From contig SKTJ01000012.1 of assembly GCA_007122565.1 (NCBI GenBank), forward strand, positions 1 to 10,610: a stretch of DNA of 10,610 nucleotides. The letters run 5' to 3'. This DNA is from Syntrophomonadaceae bacterium (GTDB taxonomy: Bacteria > Bacillota > Dethiobacteria > DTU022 > UBA8154). The notes under the pieces are model-generated. The model did no database searches, had not been told where the DNA came from, and saw only the letters and a list, made by a program, of their open reading frames with translations. Below, in pieces: positions 5,956-10,610 of the stretch; position 1 is the first letter of the stretch, and every line of letters begins with the position of its first letter. The position numbers and the translations under genes were made by a program.

Positions 5956-8900
5956 TTAGCTTTGATTTGGAAACTCCACACTGCTTCCGAGTAAGCGGAA
6001 GCAATTTTCTTTTAGCAGCAGGTCAAATTGGCAAACAGGCTTGTAGAGACAGTATGTACAGGCTTTTTTTTGGCCCAGCTTGAAGGGGCTGATGTCCAGG
6101 CTGCCTTGCAGGATTCCTGTTGCCGTTTCAGCCACCAGGGAACGGATGTGATGGCGGAGTTGCTCGAATTCTGCGGCCGTTAAGAGGGATTTAACGCGAT
6201 AAAGTTCCCCCTTCTTACTCAACCCTGCCGGAATTATTTTGGAATGGCCGGACTGGAGCTCATTGTCCATTAATTGCACTACTGCCGGCTCGGCAAGTAT
6301 TTTGCCTTTGAGTTTGAAGAGCTTAAGCAGTTCTGCCTCAATGTTGTCCGGCGTGCAGGGGCCGCTGCTGCGCAGCAGCGGATCGAAAACGCGGAAATAA
6401 AACATACCCGCCGGCATGATCGCTGCGTCAGGGTTAACCGGGGATTGAAAAAGCAGCGCAGCGTTGGTAAGGGCCGCATCCAGGTAGAGGAGCAGTTGCA
6501 GGGAGAGGCCGTGAAACACCTCCACAAGGCTTAGATCCGTGGCACCGGACTTGTAATCAATTACGCGCAGGTATAGATTGTCCGCGGCGGAACGGGCGCC
6601 GTCCACACGGTCAATGCGTCCCACAACGTCCACCGGTGAGCCATCGGGCAGGGTCAGGCTTAAAGGAGGCAGTTCATTATCCCTGCCAAAACCTATTTCC
6701 ACGGCAAGGGGTTTGAATGCGCTACGGCGGTCGTGCTCAGCAAGGTAAAGGACGGCTCGTCCCACTGTCTCTTCCATTTTTTTTGCCAGGTGATTGTAGC
6801 GGCGGGAACTGAGCAGGATTTCCCGCTGCATGCGGGGCAACAGTTTTTCCACTTCTGTGGAAACCAGGTGCAACAGCTCGTCCCCTTTGCAATCACTCCA
6901 GTGCCGCTGCTGCTCCTGCAGGACGCAAGCCACATTACGCAGCGCCACATGGAAAAAGCGCCCCATATCGGGAGCCTCAAGCCCATATTGGGCACGCTGC
7001 TGCAAGCGCAGGCCGTAAGCAGCAAAATGGGCAAAGGGACAAAAACGGAAACGTTCAAGGCGGGAGGCACTTGCCTGCAGCCGGGATCCGTACAGCTTGC
7101 GGCTTGTCTGCACAGTCAGTGCCGTTTCAACGTTGCGGAAATAAAGCCCCCCGAGCAGGCGCCTGAGTGCTTCCTTCTCCCCGCCGCAGACATACCAGTT
7201 GTAGACTTCCCACCAGAGGGGGTGCAGAGATTTACCATCCTTCCAGCGGCCCAGTTGTACGGCTAAATGGGAAAGGGTCTGCCGGGGATGGAAGACAAAG
7301 GGAAGCACAGAAGCAGCGGCAGCTATTTCATCTTCCCCTGTTTCCGCAGGAGAATAGTTATCCCCGGGCGGCTCCACGGCCGGCATTTCTTCCACCAGAC
7401 CGGGAAATAACTCCTGCAGGCGGGTAAAGAGCATAGAGGGCAACAGGGCCCTTCCCTCCGCATCAGCAAGAGAATAACTGACCCACAGCCGATCCCTTGC
7501 CCGGGTCAGGGCTATGTATATTAGGAATTCCTCGTCCAGAAGGCGCCGCTTAGGACCGGGAGAGAGGGGGAACCCCTGAGCCTGAAGCGTTTCCCGCTCC
7601 CGTTCTGAAAATATTGCCTCCCCACCGGGACGGGACGGCAGCACCCCATCATTCACTCCCATCAGAAAGAGCGCCCGTAATTTACCGGGCCTTGTCCGTT
7701 CCAGATTGCCCACGAGCACCTGATCCAAAGACGGTGGTACCAACCCGAGGCGCAGGGAACTCAGGCCTGCATCAATCAAGCGGGCAAAGAAAGTGGCATT
7801 AACCTTCTCCTCTCCCATAATCTCCACAAGCTGATCCATAAGATCGAGAATCCCCTGGTAAACCTGCTCCTGCTCGCGGGATTTTTCCGGCTCACCCTTT
7901 TCCCGGGCCTGTGCCGCGGCAAGCTGTAGTTGTTTACCGGCGGAGACCACCTCCAGTAATGCATAAAGGACTTTTACCCGCTCCTTCACCAGGGTGGCAG
8001 CCCGGAAACCGTCCTGAAAACGTAAAAGGGGCTCGCTAAAGATACGCCGCGCCCGGTCAATCTTTTCAAGGAAGGCCGTTTCGTTTCGGGATGGATCGGG
8101 ATCCTCTTGTTCGAGAGTATCCCTTTTTGTATAGTTCCATGCTTGCTCACTGCGCCAGTGGGATCCCCTGATCCCGAAGGCGAGGACATAGTTTTCCAGC
8201 ATGGCTGCCCGGTCACGCCAGCGTTGGCGCTGCTCCCCTTCCGTGAGCACGGGGAAAAGAAATCCACTCTTAATACAGCGAAAAACAGCCTCAGGGTGCC
8301 AGTTGCCGTTAACTACTTCCAGCGCTGAACGAATGAATTCCACCAGGGGATGATGCAAAACCGTGCGCTTCTGATCAAGGAATAAAGGAATACCGTAATC
8401 CTGAAACACGGGGACGATCAAATCTTCATACTGCTCCAGGTTGTGAGCCACAACAGCTATTTCCCGGAAACGGTAATGATCATCCCGCACCAGTGTGACA
8501 ATTTCACGTGCCACCGCCTCCACTTCGCTGCGTCGCCCTGGTGCCGCCACCAGATGGATGGGCGGAGACCAAGCATTAGCATTTTCATCAGGGGAAAAAG
8601 GGATGGCTGGAAAGCTGTGCAAGTGTTGCTCCAAATGAGCAAGGGGTAGATTGTTTTTGAAGCGGGGCATCAGGGCCGAATCTTTTTGCGGTAAAACCGT
8701 CTGCGTGGCAGCAATGCCGCATGTGGCAGCCAGGTGGTGCAAGTGTTGACAGGTAACGGCCGAATTGTAGAAAGGATTGAGCTCGTCCACTGTTTCCCCC
8801 TGGGGATAATCCCTCTCCAGGCAAAGGGTTAGCGTCATCTTTCCGGACTGCCGCAGGAGGGATTCCAGCACAAGAAACTCCAACTGGGTAAAGCCGTAAA

Positions 8901-9525
8901 AACCGTCCACCCACACTAGGGCCCCCCGGGCAAAAAAAGACTGGGGCAGTTTTAGTGCCATCATCAAAAGTGTATCTTCAGCATCCACGTAGTGGGTACA
9001 AAGTTCCTGCTCCGCTTCTTCCATGATTAGGGCAACTTCCTGCAGTTTTTTCCCCAGCAGTCCGCCGGCCCCCGGCGCTTCTGTTTGCCTGCTCCATGCT
9101 TCTTTTAATTGAAATACGGAGATGCGGGCGCGCCGCAGTTCATTGTAGAGAAGGACCAGGTCATGCATGAGCCCAGGTTTCTCCCCGGCATGGCGAAATA
9201 TCGCCAAAGATGATTTATGTCTTTCCAGGACTTTACGGAGCACCATTCCTTTGCCCGCATCGTCAATATAAAGGCGCCGTCCGCCTCCCGTCTCTTGTAA
9301 GATGCGCCAAGCGAGACGACGGAAGCTGAGGACCTGGGCACGCATTGTCCCCCCCAATCCCGGCAGGGAAGCCAGGGCATACTCGGCCTGAAAGGCCGCC
9401 TGTTCGGGCACAAGGTAGATCAGGGACGGCCCGTCCTGCCCCCGGCGCAGTTCCGCTTCCATCTCCTGCAGGCAGAGTGCAGTTTTGCCGCTCCCCGCCC
9501 GCCCCAAAAGCAGACGCAATGTCAT
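5956..9525 (-). CDS. addB: ATP-dependent helicase/nuclease subunit B (AddB)
   Basis: AddB is the partner of AddA: it carries the nuclease that cuts the 5'-ended strand and the inactive helicase fold that recognises Chi. The 1189 residues are close to the 1166 of B. subtilis AddB. The N-terminus carries Walker A GRAGSGKT (8-15). The helicase-like body ends with LYIALTRARDRLWVSYS, a motif VI remnant. The C-terminal nuclease has GRIDRVD with Asp972, and IDYKSG with Asp990 and Lys992. Four cysteines should bind the 4Fe-4S cluster that staples the nuclease domain: Cys829 (FRFCPFAHF), then Cys1156, Cys1159 and Cys1165 in CTYCLYKPVC. The start is the ATG at 9525, preceded by a consensus AGGAGG. A longer frame begins upstream, but its 33 extra residues are a phenylalanine-rich translation of a T-rich leader and lack a ribosome site. 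addB-addA order is the usual one. Confidence 0.97.
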   Translation of the reverse strand: MTLRLLLGRAGSGKTALCLQEMEAELRRGQDGPSLIYLVPEQAAFQAEYALASLPGLGGTMRAQVLSFRRLAWRILQETGGGRRLYIDDAGKGMVLRKVLERHKSSLAIFRHAGEKPGLMHDLVLLYNELRRARISVFQLKEAWSRQTEAPGAGGLLGKKLQEVALIMEEAEQELCTHYVDAEDTLLMMALKLPQSFFARGALVWVDGFYGFTQLEFLVLESLLRQSGKMTLTLCLERDYPQGETVDELNPFYNSAVTCQHLHHLAATCGIAATQTVLPQKDSALMPRFKNNLPLAHLEQHLHSFPAIPFSPDENANAWSPPIHLVAAPGRRSEVEAVAREIVTLVRDDHYRFREIAVVAHNLEQYEDLIVPVFQDYGIPLFLDQKRTVLHHPLVEFIRSALEVVNGNWHPEAVFRCIKSGFLFPVLTEGEQRQRWRDRAAMLENYVLAFGIRGSHWRSEQAWNYTKRDTLEQEDPDPSRNETAFLEKIDRARRIFSEPLLRFQDGFRAATLVKERVKVLYALLEVVSAGKQLQLAAAQAREKGEPEKSREQEQVYQGILDLMDQLVEIMGEEKVNATFFARLIDAGLSSLRLGLVPPSLDQVLVGNLERTRPGKLRALFLMGVNDGVLPSRPGGEAIFSERERETLQAQGFPLSPGPKRRLLDEEFLIYIALTRARDRLWVSYSLADAEGRALLPSMLFTRLQELFPGLVEEMPAVEPPGDNYSPAETGEDEIAAAASVLPFVFHPRQTLSHLAVQLGRWKDGKSLHPLWWEVYNWYVCGGEKEALRRLLGGLYFRNVETALTVQTSRKLYGSRLQASASRLERFRFCPFAHFAAYGLRLQQRAQYGLEAPDMGRFFHVALRNVACVLQEQQRHWSDCKGDELLHLVSTEVEKLLPRMQREILLSSRRYNHLAKKMEETVGRAVLYLAEHDRRSAFKPLAVEIGFGRDNELPPLSLTLPDGSPVDVVGRIDRVDGARSAADNLYLRVIDYKSGATDLSLVEVFHGLSLQLLLYLDAALTNAALLFQSPVNPDAAIMPAGMFYFRVFDPLLRSSGPCTPDNIEAELLKLFKLKGKILAEPAVVQLMDNELQSGHSKIIPAGLSKKGELYRVKSLLTAAEFEQLRHHIRSLVAETATGILQGSLDISPFKLGQKKACTYCLYKPVCQFDLLLKENCFRLLGSSVEFPNQS

Positions 9526-9531
9526 GGGAAA

Positions 9532-9537
9532 CCTCCT
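9532..9537 (-). promoter_or_regulatory. Ribosome binding site deciding the addB start
   Basis: A perfect AGGAGG on the minus strand lies 6 nt before the ATG at 9525. It rules out the longer upstream start at 9624. Confidence 0.85.
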
Positions 9538-9663
9538 GTGGAAATACAGTCGAAAGTCAAGTAGTTTAAAGAAAAATGAAAAAGAAAAAGATAACCCACA
9601 TAATAGACAAAAAAAAGCGAACAAAGAAGGGACACATAAAAAGAGTTGGAGCTTTTCCTGCGG

Positions 9664-9682
9664 GTGGGGGCAGCGCCCCTAC
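9664..9682. repeat. Strong 8-bp hairpin upstream of addB, possible dispersed-repeat fragment
   Basis: Bases 9664-9671 (GTGGGGGC) pair with 9675-9682 (GCCCCTAC) across a three-base loop; the single non-Watson-Crick position is 9666/9680 (G-T on the plus strand). On the minus strand the block begins GTAGGGGCGCTGCCCCC, resembling dispersed GTAGGGGCG-type repeats common in bacterial intergenic regions. No T-run directly follows on either strand. The 234-bp gap (9526-9759) also holds a T-rich minus-strand stretch at about 9545-9640. I see no convincing promoter there: a TTGACT at about 9557-9562 has no room for a -10 before the ribosome site. Confidence 0.45.
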
Positions 9683-9719
9683 GTTAAAAATTGAAGCTGC
9701 AACGGTATGCCCCTTGCCT

Positions 9720-9743
9720 AGGGCAGACAGGGTCTTCCGCCCT
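9720..9743 (-). other. Hairpin just downstream of the phosphoglycerate mutase gene
   Basis: An 8-bp stem (9720-9727 with 9736-9743) and 8-nt loop begins 16 bases after the stop codon. One position is A-C on the plus strand but a G-U wobble in a minus-strand transcript, so the stem is better formed in the RNA of the gene strand. No U-run follows, so it is not a canonical intrinsic terminator; it might protect the 3' end of the message. Confidence 0.3.
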
Positions 9744-9759
9744 TGTACATCAAGAAGGT

Positions 9760-10610
9760 TCACCTTTTCAAAAATTTATCCATTAAAAGGTGGCCATAGG
9801 GTAAATAGGAGCCTTTTTGGGCCACCGCTTCGCAAAAGGTGGCGTCAGGGTTGGTTTTTTCGGTTTCACCTTTATAAATACAATAAGGAACCGCTTCTGA
9901 TGTGTGTGTGCGCAGCGCTAGCGGGGTGGGATGGTCGGAGAGGACCATCAGCCTGCTTTGGGGAAAATCACTAAGCCCGCGCAGCACTTCCCCCACCACT
10001 TTTTCATCAATCTCTTCGATCGCTTTAATTTTTGTTTCCAGGTCACCCTGGTGTCCCGCCTCATCGGGAGCTTCCACGTGCACAAAAACAAAGTCCAGGC
10101 CTTCCTGCAGTTTTTCCAGTGCTTTTATTGCTTTTCCGCGAAAATCAGTATGTATATTTCCTGTGGCTCCCGGCAGATGCACTGCCTCGAGCCCGGCACA
10201 GAGGCCCAGTCCCTTGATTAGGTCCACGGCGGAGATAACAGCACCACTGAGTCCGTATTTTTTGACGAAACTATCCAAGCTCGGCTTTCTTCCCTGTCCC
10301 CACAACCAGATGGAATTGGCCGCCTTTGCCCCCCGGGCCAGCCGCTCACGGTTTACCGGGCTCAGGGGTAATAATGCATGGCTTTCCTCCATTAAAGCAA
10401 GAAGTTTTTCTCCATCCTCACCTGCAGGCAGGTAATTGCCGATGACCTTACCATAGATATCATGGGGTGGTGTCTGGTCAAAATTTTGCGGTCCGCTGCG
10501 CCAAACCATGAGATGGCGGTAGCTGATGCCCGGATAAAAATGAAATATCCCGTTACCGAGCCTTTTTGCCAATTCATCTATGAGCACATGCGCCTCCTCC
10601 GTTTCAATCT
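9760..10610 (-). CDS. apgM: Cofactor-independent phosphoglycerate mutase, archaeal type (ApgM family), N-terminus outside the window
   Basis: ApgM interconverts 3- and 2-phosphoglycerate in glycolysis without 2,3-bisphosphoglycerate and belongs to the alkaline phosphatase metalloenzyme superfamily. The frame is open from the window edge (last bases encode IETEEAHVLIDELAKRLG) to a TGA at 9762-9760, giving about 283 residues of an expected 400. A GTG at 10587 is internal, not the start. Recognisable blocks are FHFYPGISYRHLMVWR, the metal-binding FVHVEAPDEAGHQGD, and RLMVLSDHPTPLALRTHT with the Asp-His and His ligands. The N-terminal metal site and catalytic serine lie outside the window. Some family members are proposed to be non-orthologous homoserine kinases in threonine synthesis, and the visible part does not settle which applies. 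It precedes addB by 234 bp, with hairpins between, so it is probably a separate unit. Confidence 0.9.
   Translation of the reverse strand, partial: IETEEAHVLIDELAKRLGNGIFHFYPGISYRHLMVWRSGPQNFDQTPPHDIYGKVIGNYLPAGEDGEKLLALMEESHALLPLSPVNRERLARGAKAANSIWLWGQGRKPSLDSFVKKYGLSGAVISAVDLIKGLGLCAGLEAVHLPGATGNIHTDFRGKAIKALEKLQEGLDFVFVHVEAPDEAGHQGDLETKIKAIEEIDEKVVGEVLRGLSDFPQSRLMVLSDHPTPLALRTHTSEAVPYCIYKGETEKTNPDATFCEAVAQKGSYLPYGHLLMDKFLKR

Noticed and set aside
5750..6004. 84-codon frame across the addB-addA gap
   Set aside because: It is a translation of the inverted-repeat element and octads, in a different frame from addA, with no family resemblance.
6733..7266. Plus-strand open frame of 177 codons opposite addB
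   Set aside because: It is antisense to the AddB iron-sulfur/nuclease region and shows no protein family features.
9526..9624. N-terminal extension of AddB by 33 residues resembling a signal peptide
   Set aside because: The phenylalanine-rich stretch is a translated T-rich leader. A perfect AGGAGG 6 nt before the ATG at 9525 and the family N-terminus (Walker A at residues 8-15) show the shorter start is right; AddB is cytosolic.
9566..9763. Possible 65-residue hydrophobic-tailed protein overlapping the apgM stop
   Set aside because: It would start at a GTG overlapping the apgM stop and its hydrophobic tail is just the T-rich leader translated; it runs through two hairpins and has no recognisable family.
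9902..10435. Plus-strand open frame of 177 codons opposite the phosphoglycerate mutase gene
   Set aside because: It is low-complexity Ser/Pro/Arg sequence complementary to a conserved enzyme, with no ribosome site noted.

Overview
The window looks like a chromosomal core segment from an endospore-forming member of the Firmicutes, most likely of the class Clostridia. This rests on an intact late-sporulation sigma factor (SigK) with its membrane-associated pro-sequence, on AddA/AddB (the Gram-positive counterpart of RecBCD), and on a YqeG-type HAD phosphatase. Base composition is balanced in the genes and AT-rich in parts of some gaps. The species cannot be named from the sequence alone.

All six genes lie on the minus strand, so the transcription order is from high to low coordinates. 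(1) 10610-9760: the C-terminal two thirds of an archaeal-type cofactor-independent phosphoglycerate mutase (ApgM family), whose N-terminus lies outside the window. (2) 9525-5956: addB. (3) 5769-1807: addA. (4) 1704-961: sigK. (5) 787-284: yqeG. (6) 196-1: the first 65 codons of a prepilin (type IV leader) peptidase that runs off the low-coordinate edge. No RNA gene, transposase, prophage gene or CRISPR array is visible, and no stretch longer than 300 bases lacks a gene.

AddA and AddB form one heterodimeric helicase-nuclease that processes double-strand breaks for RecA. All helicase motifs of AddA, both nuclease active sites and the four iron-sulfur cysteines of AddB are present, so the complex should be functional. 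SigK, YqeG and the prepilin peptidase have no obvious functional link to AddAB, and each appears to be a separate unit or loosely co-transcribed. No clear terminator (stem followed by a T-run on the gene strand) was found in any gap.

The least ordinary part is the repeat content in and around addA. The 186-bp gap between addB and addA, where close linkage would be expected, holds a 78-bp element with 13-nt inverted ends, a further half-copy of its end, and two octad repeats. The same octad occurs four times in tandem inside the addA reading frame. The addA start region is itself a 9-nt triplication followed by a GC-rich hairpin. The 234-bp gap upstream of addB also contains strong hairpins. 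I see no evidence for a new multi-gene system; the repeat-derived coding sequence in AddA is the observation most worth following.
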